Source: Marinitoga lauensis (GTDB lineage: Bacteria; Thermotogota; Thermotogae; Petrotogales; Petrotogaceae). From it: 64,000 nucleotides of DNA. The position numbers and the translations under genes were made by a program. The notes below the pieces were generated by a model. It saw only the letters and a list, made by a program, of their open reading frames with translations. It ran no database searches and was not told the origin of the DNA. Location of the stretch: NCBI RefSeq assembly GCF_004135675.1, contig NZ_QHLX01000004.1:186001-250000 (forward strand), read 5' to 3'. Positions 38,616 through 50,158 of this stretch are shown one piece after another; position 1 is the first letter of the stretch; the number at the start of each line of letters is the position of its first letter.

Positions 38616-40133
38616 ATGCTTTTTGAAAAACCGTTATTTGTTTTTGAAATGGCTAATAATCATCAGGGTAGTGTGGAACATGGAAAAAGAATTATTCTTG
38701 AAATGAAAAAAGTTATAAAAGAATTTGAAGATATTTTTGACTTTGCATTTAAGTTTCAATATAGAGATTTAGATACATTTATTCATCCAGACCATAAAGA
38801 TGATTTTTCTTATAAATATATAAAACGATTTACAGAAACACGTCTTTCTGAAGAAGAATTCCTTGAATTGAAGAAAACCGTTGAAGATAATGGTTTTATA
38901 TCAATGTGTACTCCTTTTGACGAAAAATCCGTTGAAAGGATTATAGATCATAATTACGATATTATAAAAATTGCCAGTGCTTCATTTACGGATTGGCCAT
39001 TACTGGAAAAAATTGCACAATATGATAAGCCAATAATAGCATCAACTGCCGGGGCTTCATTAAACGATATAAAAAATGTTGTTTATTTTTTCAAGCATCG
39101 AAATAAAAAGATAAACATTATGCATTGTGTTGCCGCTTATCCTACACCTAAAGATAAACTGGAACTAAATCAGATTGACCTATTAAAAAATGAGTTTCCT
39201 GAGATCAATGTGGGATTTTCCACTCATGAAAACCCTGATAATTTTGATGCAATAAAGATGGCAATTGCTAAAGGTGCATGGATATTTGAAAAACATGTCG
39301 GTGTGGAAACAGAAAATATAAAATTAAACGCCTATTCGGCCAGGCCAGACCAGGTTTATAAATGGTTACTATCTGCTAAAGATGCGTTTATTATGAATGG
39401 TGTAAAGGGAGAAAGATATAAATTTCCAAAAGCAGAACTTGAAGCATTACATAATCTAAGACGGGGAATTTATGCAATAAGAAATATAAAAAAAGGGGAA
39501 AATATTACATTAAATGATGTATTTTTTGCAATTCCTCGAAAGGAAGAACAATATGCTGCAAATGATATGTCAAAATACAAAAATTTTGTTGCAACTGAAG
39601 ATATAAAGAGAAATGCCCCTGTAACAAAAAACAATGTAGAGATAAAAGATCTATATCCAGAGATAAAAAAATATGTAAAATCCATACTTGACATTGTGAA
39701 AAAAAGTAATGTTGTAATACCTGAAAATAGTTTATGCGAACTTTCTCATCACTATGGTATAGATAAATTCAATGAATATGGAGCAACCATAATTGAAATA
39801 ATTAATAGAGAATATTGCAAAAAGATAATAATATTATTGCCAGGTCAAAAACACCCTACACATCATCATAAACAAAAAGAAGAAACATTTAATGTTTTAT
39901 ATGGTGATTTCACAATAAAAATAGATAATGACGAAAAAACGTATAAACCTGGAGATGTTATTGTCGTAGAAAGAAATAAAAAACATTCTTTTTATAGTAA
40001 GAATGGAGCAGTTATTGAAGAGATCTCCACAACACATTATAAGGATGATTCCTTTTACGATGATGAAAAAATCCAGAATAACAAGCATAGAAAAACAAGA
40101 ATATATTTAACAGAAGATATATTATCTTATTAA
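38616..40133 (+). CDS. NeuB/SpsE-type sugar-acid synthase fused to SAF and cupin domains
   Basis: 505 residues with no breaks. Residues 1-260 are a NeuB barrel (FEMANNHQGSVEHG, KIASASFTDWPLL, STAGASLNDI, GFSTHE, EKHVG), 275-345 an SAF domain (RRGIYAIRNIKKGENITLND), and about 415-480 a cupin with histidines in HPTHHHKQKEETFNVLYG. NeuB homologues condense phosphoenolpyruvate with an N-acyl sugar. The fused cupin is unusual and may act as isomerase on the sugar. No CMP-sialate synthetase is in the window, so the product may differ from sialic-type acids. Confidence 0.85.
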   Translation: MLFEKPLFVFEMANNHQGSVEHGKRIILEMKKVIKEFEDIFDFAFKFQYRDLDTFIHPDHKDDFSYKYIKRFTETRLSEEEFLELKKTVEDNGFISMCTPFDEKSVERIIDHNYDIIKIASASFTDWPLLEKIAQYDKPIIASTAGASLNDIKNVVYFFKHRNKKINIMHCVAAYPTPKDKLELNQIDLLKNEFPEINVGFSTHENPDNFDAIKMAIAKGAWIFEKHVGVETENIKLNAYSARPDQVYKWLLSAKDAFIMNGVKGERYKFPKAELEALHNLRRGIYAIRNIKKGENITLNDVFFAIPRKEEQYAANDMSKYKNFVATEDIKRNAPVTKNNVEIKDLYPEIKKYVKSILDIVKKSNVVIPENSLCELSHHYGIDKFNEYGATIIEIINREYCKKIIILLPGQKHPTHHHKQKEETFNVLYGDFTIKIDNDEKTYKPGDVIVVERNKKHSFYSKNGAVIEEISTTHYKDDSFYDDEKIQNNKHRKTRIYLTEDILSY

Positions 40134-40140
40134 TGGTGAT

Positions 40141-41275
40141 ATGATGTATAAGAAAGAGCTAGAAAAACTCTTTATAAAAGAAAATATACCCAATAATAAG
40201 AAATACGCTTTTCATGAAATCATAAAAAATAAAAATTAATTCTATATGGATGTGGAAGTGGATGTATAACCTTTTTTACTATCGTTATAAATAGATATAA
40301 AAATATAAAAGTTGATAGGATTATAGATATAAATCCTTCAAAAAAAGAATACAATAATATTCCTGTAATTATTCCAGAAGAATTATATATAGATAATCCA
40401 GATAATTATGTAGTTATTATTACTGTCGGAAAAGAAGAATACTATAAGGATATATTCAATACATTAAAAAATTTAAAATTAAATAATATAATTCTTGCAA
40501 ATGATATTTATGAATATCATTTGCATTTTGCAAGCTATGAAATAGAAAAAAGTGGTTTTGATTTTTATCTAAAAAATAAAGAAAAAATATTAAAAGTATT
40601 CGACTATCTAGAAGACGATTTGAGTAAAGAAATATATATAAAATACCTTAAAACACATATATATAAAATCCACAAAAATTACCCTATGACACTGTTGAAA
40701 ATCAATATTTCCCTCACGATATAAAATTAAATTATAACCGATTGGTAAATTGTGGTGCTTATACAGGTGATACTATAAAACAATTAAATCAAAAAGTTGG
40801 CAAGGTGAAATCTATCGCCTGTTTTGAACCGGATAAGAATAATTATTCAAATTTAATTAATTATCTCCATGCTAATAAGGAAAATATAGCAGAATATATA
40901 ATAACCTTTCCATGTGGTGTGTATTCTAAAAATGAAATACGTTATTTCTCTGAAGGAGATAATACAAATAGCCGTATAAGTGAAAATGGAAATACCGCTA
41001 TACAGGTAATAAAACTCGATGATGCTTTATTAAATTATAAACCAACACTTATACAAATGGATATAGAAGGGTCTGAATTAGAAGCCTTACATGGTGCGGA
41101 AAAAATCATCAAAGAAAATTATCCTGATCTTGCAATATGCGTTTATCATTCTCCAGAACATATATGGGAAATACCTTTATTTATAAAATCATTAAACAAA
41201 AACTATCAATTATATTTAAGAAATTATACAGGATATATCAGTGAAACAGTATTATACGCTGTAAAAGGAGATTAA
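40141..41275 (+). CDS. FkbM-family methyltransferase with an N-terminal Rossmann module (two frame breaks)
   Basis: Correcting one A near 40237 and one C near 40686 gives about 378 residues. The N-terminal about 115 carry [35 protein letters not shown], a WGAG-type module. The C-terminal part is an SAM-dependent FkbM domain ([41 protein letters not shown]). Members O-methylate sugars or polyketides. Start ATG 40141 or 40144 is not decided. Confidence 0.8.
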
Positions 41276-41279
41276 TTTT

Positions 41280-42550
41280 ATGTTTAAACCATTACAAACA
41301 AATAAAGGGTTAGACATTAATTCATTAATAAAAATAGTAAAAAATAAAGATATATATATATGGGGAACCGGACAACTTGGAAGAGCTTTAAAACGCATGT
41401 TAGAAAAAAATAATATAGAAGTTTCTGGCTTTTGTGATTCCAATAAAAATATGAGTAATAAAATAATCGATAATTCAAAAGTATATTTTATTGAAGATAT
41501 AATAAAAAAAGTACAGAAAAAAAGGCTTTTTTAATGCTTGCCGCTGCACAGCATAGACATGAAATGGAAAAAGTGTGTATAGATAACAATCTAACCAAAA
41601 ATGATGATTTTATTCCCTATATAAAATTGCAGAGACCTGAAGCAGTGGTTGAAATATCGGGTAATTGCAATTTAAATTGCGATTTTTGCCCTCAAGGTAA
41701 TTTAAAAGTAAAAAAAGGCTTTATGCGTTTTAATACCTATAAAAAGGTTTTATCAAAATTAATTTCAGATATCCCAAATCTATTTAATGTCCAACTCTCT
41801 TTATGGGGCGAACCTTTATTAAATCCAGAAATTGATAAAATCATTATCTTATCAGAAAAATATGTTCCTGTATCTATACAAACTAATCTACAATATACAG
41901 AAAATATAGAAAAATTAATTAAAGCCAACCCAACACAGATAATAATTTCCGTTAGCGGATTTGAAGAAAATTATCCGAAATATTATGGAAATGCTTCATG
42001 GGCTATCTTTAAAAATAACATTGAACTTTTATATAAGCTAATAAATATTTATAAACCTAAAACACAAATCTCATTCTTATTTCACTTATACAGGGATAAT
42101 AGAAATGATTTAGAAAAAATAAAAGAATACCTAAAAAGATATAACTTTAAAGTATCCCCATCATGGGCATATTTAAATCCTTATAATCATCTGCTTTATT
42201 ATCTTGAATATAATATAATAAACCATAAAATCAAAAGTGTTCTGGATAGTCTGGCATGGGATTTTGAAAAAATAATCCCAATTATAAAAAGTGAAATCGG
42301 AAAACCATGTTTATGTCAAAGATTATTTCCAATAATAAACTGGGATTTATCTGTATTTCAATGTCATTTATATTATAATAAGATACATAATAATTATCTT
42401 GATATTTCATATAATAAATTATTAGAATTAAGACATAATCAACAAATTTGCAAAAAATGTCAGAAATATGGATTGCACAGATTAGATATCGATATTTTAC
42501 TAAGAAAATATTCAGAAGAAATAATACTCAGGAGGTTAGATAATGAATAA
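41280..42550 (+). CDS. Radical-SAM/SPASM enzyme with an N-terminal WGAG Rossmann module (one frame break)
   Basis: A break near 41530 in a T run splits an N-terminal module ([25 protein letters not shown]) from a radical-SAM domain with [12 protein letters not shown] and a C-terminal cysteine set ([18 protein letters not shown]). About 423 residues. It is 30-40 percent alike by eye to the enzyme at 43721. In a glycan operon it may modify a nucleotide sugar. Its 3' end overlaps the alcohol dehydrogenase gene by 8 nt. Confidence 0.8.
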
Positions 42551-43706
42551 TTTTATATTCCAAAATCCAACAAAGATAATATTCGGGAAGGATACAATTG
42601 AAAAAATTGGAGAAGAGTTAAAGAAAAACAATATGAAAAAAATATTAATCCATTATGGTGGAGGGTCAATAAAGAAAAATGGTGTCTATGATAGAGTAAT
42701 ATCATCATTAAAAGAAAATGATATAGATTTTGTGGAAGTTTCTGGAGTAAAGCCTAATCCAAGACTTTCAAAAGTGTTGGAAGGTATAGCAGTGGCAAAG
42801 AAAAACGATATAGACGGTATTCTCGCTATTGGTGGTGGAAGTGTTATTGATTCTGCAAAAGCTATTGCAGGCGGTTTTTATTATGAAGATGATATCTGGA
42901 ATGCCTTTGCTACAAAAAATAGATTCAAAAAGGCTTTACCATTATTTGTAATTCTAACGCTTTCCGCAACAGGATCTGAAATGAATGGAAATGCAGTAAT
43001 AACAAATGAAAAAACAAAACAAAAATGGACTACTTCAGGCCTTGTATTATATCCTAAAGTAACGATTATTGATCCCACGGTACAATTTTCATTACCTGAA
43101 AAACAAACTATAAATGGTGCCGTCGACACAATAAGTCATGCAATGGAATATTACTTTGATGGCACAGAAAATAATGAAATACAATTGCAATTAGCGGAAG
43201 GCATAATAAGAACAGTAATAAATAGCACTGAAATACTTCTCAAAGATCCTGAAAACTATGAAGCCAGAGCAAACCTTGCATGGAGTGCTACTTTAGCATT
43301 AAACGGACTTCTTTCAACTGGAACAAAAGGAGGAGACTGGGCAAGCCATGAACTTGAACATTCTCTTTCTGCGCTTTTTGATGTTGCTCATGGAGAGGGA
43401 TTGGCTATTATATTCCCGGCATGGTTAAAATATAATTATAATCAACATATAGAAAGATTTGATAGATTTGCATTAAAGATATTCAATATAGATACTGGTA
43501 ATCATGCAATTGATGCTAAACTTGGTATAGAAGCTTTAATAGAATGGTATAAAAAAATTGGACAGCCTACAACCTTAAGTGAAATAGGTGTTACCGAAAA
43601 GGATATAGAAAATCTCGTAAAAAATGCAACACAAAAAGAATATATTGGAAGATTAAAACGATTAACCGAAGAAGATGTAAGAAGTATATATAAACTAGCC
43701 TTATAG
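42543..43706 (+). CDS. Iron-containing alcohol dehydrogenase (BdhA/YqhD-like)
   Basis: 387 residues, intact. NAD(P) site [15 protein letters not shown]; metal ligands Asp and His residues in [11 protein letters not shown] and [18 protein letters not shown]. Usually reduces aldehydes or ketones. Placed between two related radical-SAM genes with coupled starts, so it may oxidise or reduce their sugar product rather than act in fermentation; that is inference. Confidence 0.88.
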   Translation: MNNFIFQNPTKIIFGKDTIEKIGEELKKNNMKKILIHYGGGSIKKNGVYDRVISSLKENDIDFVEVSGVKPNPRLSKVLEGIAVAKKNDIDGILAIGGGSVIDSAKAIAGGFYYEDDIWNAFATKNRFKKALPLFVILTLSATGSEMNGNAVITNEKTKQKWTTSGLVLYPKVTIIDPTVQFSLPEKQTINGAVDTISHAMEYYFDGTENNEIQLQLAEGIIRTVINSTEILLKDPENYEARANLAWSATLALNGLLSTGTKGGDWASHELEHSLSALFDVAHGEGLAIIFPAWLKYNYNQHIERFDRFALKIFNIDTGNHAIDAKLGIEALIEWYKKIGQPTTLSEIGVTEKDIENLVKNATQKEYIGRLKRLTEEDVRSIYKLAL

Positions 43707-43720
43707 ATTGGGGGAAAATC

Positions 43721-45043
43721 ATGTCAGAGTATCGTTCAAAGGTTCACGTAAATTATCACATATATACAGTTAAAGATGCAAAGGAAATGTTTAAAGATAG
43801 AGACCTTTATATCTGGGGTGCGGGACAAAAAGGTAGAGGTTTTTTAAAGGCTTTACAAAGAAATGGTTTTAAAATTAAAGCTTTTCTGGATAGTTCTCCT
43901 TTGCTTATTGGTACAACATACGAAAATATACCTATACTAAATCCAATGGATATTCTGGAAAATAAAAAGTTATTAAATAATGCATTTATACTTACCGCCA
44001 GTGTTGATAAAAAAAATAAAGAAATGTTTAAAATCTGTGAAAATTATGGCTTAAAAAAAGGTAAGGATTTCATAAACATTCAAAAGTTTACTCCATATTA
44101 TCCGGTAATAGAAATTTCCGGAATATGTAATCTAAGATGTATTAGTTGCCCACGCGGAGATTTCAGAAATAGATTTAAAAAAAGCGGATTTATGAGTGTT
44201 GATGATTATAAAAAAGTAATAGAAAAATTAATAAAAGAAATGCCTTTTTTATACCTTGTTGATTTATATGTATGGGGAGACCCTCTATTACATCCTGAAT
44301 TGGATAAAATAATAACAATTAACAATGAATATGGTATCGCCAGCGGAATTTCAACAAATTTGAATTATGGAAAATATCTTGAAAACATAATAAAAGCCAG
44401 ACCACCCCAAATAAGAGTCTCTGTCTCTGGATATGGGCCAGAACATTATGAAATAACCCATACTGGAGGAAAATGGGAAACTTTTTATAACAACCTTTTG
44501 AAATTACATAAATATATAGAAGAATATAAAACAAATACAATAGTAGAAGTATATTTTCATGTAAATAAAATAAATATTGATGAATACTATAAAGTGAAAG
44601 AGCTATGTGATAGACTTGGATTTAGACTAAATTCAACTATATCAATGGTATTTCCTGATTATGCATTAGAATATGTTGAAACAGGAAAATTGCCAGAAAA
44701 TGCAAAAAAAGGTGCAGAGTTAATGCTTGTATCGCTTGATGAAATGTTAGAAGATGCACGGCAAGAAAAGGAAAAAGACTGTCTTTTAAAAAGAATAGTT
44801 CCTGTAATAAATTGGGATTTATCTGTAATGCCATGTTGTAATTACATTTATAGAAATTTGGCAGATAACTATCTTGAGATATCCTTTGAAGAAATCCTTA
44901 AAGCAAGAGAAGAACATCCCTTATGTAAAACATGTCAAAAACATGCTTTACATAGATATTTCAACCCATTATATTATACAGAATTAGTAGAAAAAAAGAT
45001 AAAAGAGCATATAAAAATAACAAAAGGTGAGAATAATGCATAA
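43721..45043 (+). CDS. Radical-SAM/SPASM enzyme with an N-terminal WGAG Rossmann module, second copy
   Basis: 440 residues. The N-terminal module is DLYIWGAGQKGRGFLKAL with IKAFLDSS and IPILNPMDIL. Radical-SAM motif CNLRCISCPRGDF; C-terminal ligands CLLKRIVP, VMPCCNYIYR and CKTCQKHALHR. Paralogue of 41280, in which the C-terminal CNYIYR is replaced by CHLYYN. Not a peptide maturase by context. Reaction unknown. Confidence 0.82.
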   Translation: MSEYRSKVHVNYHIYTVKDAKEMFKDRDLYIWGAGQKGRGFLKALQRNGFKIKAFLDSSPLLIGTTYENIPILNPMDILENKKLLNNAFILTASVDKKNKEMFKICENYGLKKGKDFINIQKFTPYYPVIEISGICNLRCISCPRGDFRNRFKKSGFMSVDDYKKVIEKLIKEMPFLYLVDLYVWGDPLLHPELDKIITINNEYGIASGISTNLNYGKYLENIIKARPPQIRVSVSGYGPEHYEITHTGGKWETFYNNLLKLHKYIEEYKTNTIVEVYFHVNKINIDEYYKVKELCDRLGFRLNSTISMVFPDYALEYVETGKLPENAKKGAELMLVSLDEMLEDARQEKEKDCLLKRIVPVINWDLSVMPCCNYIYRNLADNYLEISFEEILKAREEHPLCKTCQKHALHRYFNPLYYTELVEKKIKEHIKITKGENNA

Positions 45044-46162
45044 ATGTCGAATTTGTGGAAGCAATACTATACCTTTATTAAAGATGCCAAATATGCCTTC
45101 TCGTTCTCAATTTTTCCCTACAGAAGAAACACTTAATCTGGATAAACCAACTACTTTAAATATAGTTCAATGTAGTGCATGCGGGCTCATTCAACTTAAT
45201 AATGAGCCCGTTTCATACTATAAAGAGGTAATTAGAGCTACCTCCGTTTCAAAGGAAATGAGAAAATTTAGAATACATCAATTAAAAAAATTCATTGAAA
45301 AATACAGATTATCCAGAAAAAAGGGATAGAAATAGGCTGTGGAAACTGTGACTATTTGAATATATTAAATGAATTGGATATTGAAGCATATGGAATAGAA
45401 TTTTCAGAAGAAAATATAAAAATATGCAAAGAAAAGAATTTAAAAGTTTTTAAAGGTTTTATAGAAAATGGAAATTATAAAATACCAGAAAATCCTTATG
45501 ATATTTTTTTCATTTTTAACTATCTTGAACATATACCACAACCCACTACCTTTTTAAAAGGCATATGGAATAATCTCACAGAAAATGGAATGGGAATAGT
45601 GGAAGTCCCAAATTTTAATATGATTTTAAAAGAAAAGATGTTATCTGAATTCACTATCGATCATCTTTCATACTTTACAAAAGAAACATTAAAACTCACA
45701 TTAAATTTAAGTGGGTTTGAGGTGCTTGAAATAAATGAAATCTGGAACGATTATATATTATCTGCCGTTGTAAAAAAAAGAAAGTTAATTGATATAGAAG
45801 ATTTTAAAAACTTTGAAAACACTTTAAAAAAGAATATTTTTAATTTTATACAAAAAAATAACGATTTTGCAATCTGGGGTGCGGGACATCAATCCTTAGC
45901 TGTTATTGCCATGACTGATTTATATAAAAAATGTAAATTTATTATAGATTCTGCATCATTTAAACAAAACAAATATACTCCTGCTACACATATAAAAATA
46001 GTTTCACCTGAATATTTAAGGAAACATCCTGTTAAGTCGATATTAATTATTGCAGGGAGTTATTCGGATGAAATTGCTCAAATATTAAATAGAGATTTCC
46101 CAGAAATAAAAGTTTATATATTAAAACAAAATCAGGTGTATCACTGGCACAATTCGAAATAA
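45036..46162 (+). CDS. Zinc-binding sugar C-methyltransferase-like protein (one frame break)
   Basis: ATG 45036 follows AAAGGTGAG. N-terminal zinc-ribbon CRICGSN..CSACGLIQL, then an SAM-binding domain with GIEIGCGNCDYL (after one base near 45325), NYLEHIPQPTTFLK and GIVEVPNFNM, and a C-terminal Rossmann-like module DFAIWGAGHQSLAVIAM. This is the layout of TylCIII/NovU/CloU-type dTDP-sugar C-methyltransferases. Whether it methylates carbon, or which sugar, is not known. It shares its C-terminal WGAG module with three neighbours. Confidence 0.8.
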
Positions 46163-46194
46163 TTTCCTGATTATTAACCACTGGAGGTGCATTT

Positions 46195-47325
46195 ATGGAT
46201 AAAAAAATTGATTATAAGGTTCAGGAAACGGAAAGCTTAAAAAGAAATATTTTAAAAGAAACAAAACCATATGTATATGAAAAAATAATGAAATTCGAAG
46301 AGAAAGTAAAAAGAGGAGAAAGTATCGCCATAATACAATTTCAATATAATTACGCATGTAATTTTGATTGTGTTCATTGTGGTATTTCTCAGTTAAGAAA
46401 ACCGGGAGCACGTAGTTTTACCCCAAAAGACGTTGAAGAACTTGCAAGGCAGGCAGATGAAATGGGACTCGCACATTTTGTAATTACCGGCGGTGAACCT
46501 CTTGTTTTTCCTGATTTAGATGATGTTATAAGAGCTATAGATCCGCAAAAATTTTACATCTCTCTTGACACAAATGGATGGTTTTTTGATGAAGAAAAAG
46601 CTTTCCATTTAAAAGAAATGGGCGTTGATAAAATTCAATTGAGTTTAGATAGTCTCGACGCAAAAGAGCATGACGAATTTAGAAGAAAAAAAGGGTCTCA
46701 TGAAAGAGCTCTACGAGCTATAGATGCAGCAAAAAAAGCAGGGTTAAATATCATAGTTCAAACTGTCGTTACAAAACAAAGAGTTCATTCTGAAGAATTC
46801 GAAAACTTTTTAAAATTCTTAAATGCAAAGGATGTTGGCGTATTCGTCACCTATGCTAAACCTGTTGGAAATTGGGAAGGAAATTATGATGTATTAGTTA
46901 CAAAAGAAGATATGGACTATGTAAGACAATTAGAAAAAAAATATAATGTATTTACACATTTAACTCCTGGTTATGGCCTTGATCTTGGGTGTATAGCTGT
47001 AAAAAGAATGATCTCCGTTACTCAATATGGTGATGTAATGCCATGCCCTTACATTCATACTTCTTTAGGAAATGTTTTTGAAGAACCGTTAAAGGATATT
47101 ATAGAAAGAGGTTTAAACATAAAATGGTTTGGTAAATATGTTGATACCTGTCTTATTGCCGAAGATAAGCATTTTATTGAAGAATATGATTCAAAAAGAA
47201 TTTATGGTAATAAACCTTTACCTGTACCATGGTTTAAAGTATTTGATGAAAATGATTATATAAAAAATGAGAAAGAATTAAAAGCAGAAAAAACAAAAAA
47301 TGGTTATCTACGATGGAGGAAATAA
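46195..47325 (+). CDS. Radical-SAM enzyme of unrecognised subfamily, third of the cluster
   Basis: 376 residues, intact. CNFDCVHCG for the SAM cluster, ITGGEPL and IQLSLDSLD, and a C-terminal DVMPCPYIHTSLGNVFEE with later Cys residues, a short SPASM-like end. It lacks the WGAG module of the other two. GGAGGTG precedes ATG 46195. It sits between the C-methyltransferase and the epimerase and so probably acts on a sugar or glycoprotein. Confidence 0.75.
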   Translation: MDKKIDYKVQETESLKRNILKETKPYVYEKIMKFEEKVKRGESIAIIQFQYNYACNFDCVHCGISQLRKPGARSFTPKDVEELARQADEMGLAHFVITGGEPLVFPDLDDVIRAIDPQKFYISLDTNGWFFDEEKAFHLKEMGVDKIQLSLDSLDAKEHDEFRRKKGSHERALRAIDAAKKAGLNIIVQTVVTKQRVHSEEFENFLKFLNAKDVGVFVTYAKPVGNWEGNYDVLVTKEDMDYVRQLEKKYNVFTHLTPGYGLDLGCIAVKRMISVTQYGDVMPCPYIHTSLGNVFEEPLKDIIERGLNIKWFGKYVDTCLIAEDKHFIEEYDSKRIYGNKPLPVPWFKVFDENDYIKNEKELKAEKTKNGYLRWRK

Positions 47326-47328
47326 TTT

Positions 47329-48367
47329 ATGAATAAACTCCCTTTATTAGAAGACCTTAAATTCATAATAAAAAAACTAAAAGATGATATATATAAATTA
47401 AAAAATGAAAATATATTTATTACTGGCGGTACTGGTTTTTTTGGCAAATGGTTTCTTGAAACATTATTATACGCTAATGAACAATTAAATCTTAATATAC
47501 ATATTGGTGTATTATCCAGAAATCCAGAAACCTTTAAAGAAAAATATCCATATTTCATCAATAAAAATATTACTTTTTATAAAGGAGATATAAGAGATTT
47601 CAGGTTTCCAAAAGAAAATTTTTCTTATATTATTCATGGCGCAAGTGCTTCTGCAGAAGGCTGGTTCCGTGGAGAAAGTCAAATATCCAGATTGAGCATA
47701 ATAACTGACGGCACAAAAAGAATTCTGGATTTTGCTAAAGAACAAAAAGTTAAAAAATTTTTATACATGAGTTCCGGAAAGGTTTATGGAACTCATCCTC
47801 TTTTTTATGATAAAATCCCGAAGAATACTGCGGAAATTTATGTTTAAACGATCCCAACGCCGCACTTTCTATTGGAAAAAAAAGCGCGGAATTTTTAACC
47901 CTGCAATATTCCAAAGAATACCATTTTGATGTTGCTATAGCAAGAGGTTTTGCTTTTGTTGGACCTTATTTACAATTAAATCTTCATTATGCAATAGGTA
48001 ATTTTATAAAAAATGCCATAAACAACGAACCTATTGTTATAAAAAGCGATGGTTCCCTATACGATCTTATCTATATGCTGGAGATGCTATTATATGGTTT
48101 TTAAAAATACTATTAAACTCAAAAAACATGAGTATATATAACGTTGGTTCAGAAAAACCTTATACAATAAAGGAAATTGCTGAGATTATTTCTCATTCAA
48201 TTCCTACAAATGTCCCGGTAATAATAAAAGGACAGAAAAATGAGAATAAAATAGATAAATATATACCTTCCGTTGAGAAAATAAAATCAGAACTTAATGT
48301 GGATGAATATACTGATATATATACCGCAATAAAGAAAACTATTAGATTTTATAAGGAAAGAGGTTGA
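47329..48367 (+). CDS. NAD-dependent epimerase/dehydratase (extended SDR; two or more frame breaks)
   Basis: Breaks near 47838 and 48060 divide one protein of about 347 residues. NAD loop FITGGTGFFGKWFLE, SSGKVYG with the catalytic Tyr probably in the SIGKKSAEF region (Tyr replaced or shifted by the break), and a C-terminal NVGSEKPYTIKEIAEII typical of NDP-sugar SDR enzymes. The motif YxxxK is not plainly visible, so it may be a reductase relative. It could fill a YerF-like role beside the ThDP enzyme. Confidence 0.7.
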
Positions 48368-48371
48368 TAAA

Positions 48372-50148
48372 ATGAAAAAATTATCAGACTATGTATTTGA
48401 TTTTATTGCAGACCTTGGTATAAAACATGTCTTTATGCTCCCAGGTGGAGGATGTATGCATCTTGTTGATTCCCTTGGTAGAAATAAGAGGTTAAAATAT
48501 ATAACAAACTTAAATGAACAGGCCGTATCTATAAGCGTTGAATCCTATGCAGAAGCTAATAATAATATTGCAGTAGGATTGGTTACAACTGGACCAGGTG
48601 GAACAAATGCAATTACTGGTGTAGCTGCAGGCTGGGTAGATTCCATTCCAATGTTAATAATATCCGGCCAGGTAAAAAGAGCTGATATGATCAAAGATTC
48701 TGGCGTAAGACAAAAAGGATTTCAAGAAATAGATATTATTTCCATTGTAAAACCTATTACAAAATATGCCGTTACCGTAATGAATCCAGAAGAAATTCGT
48801 TATCACCTTGAAAAAGCTGTTTATCTTGCAAAAAATAATCGTCCAGGACCTGTGTGGATAGATATACCTCTTGACGTTCAAGCAGCTATGATAGATGAAA
48901 AGAATCTAAAAGGATTCATTCCAGATAAAGAAAAAAAGATTGATAATAAACTTGAAGAAAAGGTTGATAAAGTTATTGATATGATAAAAAAATCTCAAAG
49001 ACCAGTAATTTTAGCAGGTAATGGTATAAGACTTGGAAATGCTGAAATTTTATTTCAAAAAGCAATTAGAAAATTAAATATACCTGTATTATTGACATGG
49101 AAAGTTATTGATTTTTTAGATGAAAATGATCCTTTAAATTTCGGAAGACCTGGAGCTATTGCTTCAAGATATGCTAATTTTATTCAGCAAAAATCAGATC
49201 TATTTATTTCAATAGGGCAAGATTGGACACAGGCCAAACTGCATATAATCATAAAAATTTTGCTCCAAATGCTAAAAAATAATAGTTGATATTGATATAA
49301 ATGAGATTAATAAATTGGATATGGATATAGAATTAAAAATACAGGCAAATGCTTATGATTTCTTAGAAATATTAAATAAAAAAATACAAAATATGCATTT
49401 TGAAAAAAAAGAAGAATGGCTTAACTTTTGTTCGTATTTAAAAAATAAATACCCTATTATATTAGAAGAATATTATAAAGAAAAGGATTATGTTAATCCA
49501 TATGTTTTAATTGATGTTTTATCAAAAAAATTAACGGAAAATGATGCTATTATTCCAGGTAGTTCTGGTGTGTGTAGCGAAATAACTATGCAATCTTTCA
49601 AGATAAAAAAAGGGCAAAGAGTTTATAATAATGAAGGTTTTGGTTCCATGGGATTTGGATTACCTGCTTCCATAGCAGGAGCAATTGCTTTAAATAGAAG
49701 AACTGTATGTATAACAGGTGATGGTGGAATTCAAATGAATATCCAGGAACTGGAAACATTAAGAAGATTAAACTTAAACCTTAAATGTTTTGTACTTGAT
49801 AATAATGGATATGGTTCTATTGTTAATACTCAAAATAATTATTTCAATGGCAATTATGTTGGTAGTAATGAAGAGAGCGGTTTAACATTACCTTCCATGG
49901 AAAAATTGGCAAACGCTTATGACCTAAAATTTTATGAATTAAAAACCAATGATGATTTAATTAAAAAAATTGACGAAATATTGGAATATAATGGACCTGT
50001 AATATGTAATGTAAAAATCCCTCAAACATTTACAACCATGCCAAGAACAAAATCAAAAGTAGAGAATGATAAAATTATTACCCTACCAATGGAAGATTTA
50101 TGGCCATATTTAAATAGAGAAGAATTCAATAAAATAATGGAATTTTAA
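48372..50148 (+). CDS. Acetolactate-synthase-like ThDP enzyme (YerE-like candidate; one frame break)
   Basis: About 592 residues after one base added near 49265. N-terminal MLPGGGCMHLVDSLG and LNEQAVSISVESYAEA with the cofactor-activating Glu, then TTGPGGTNAITG; C-terminal GDGGIQMNIQELETLRR and LDNNGYGSI bind ThDP-Mg. An IlvB homologue inside a CDP-sugar operon recalls YerE, which adds a two-carbon unit to a CDP-4-keto-3,6-dideoxyhexose. No ilvN-type small subunit follows, against a branched-chain amino-acid role. Confidence 0.75.
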
Positions 50149-50158
50149 GGAGGAAAAT

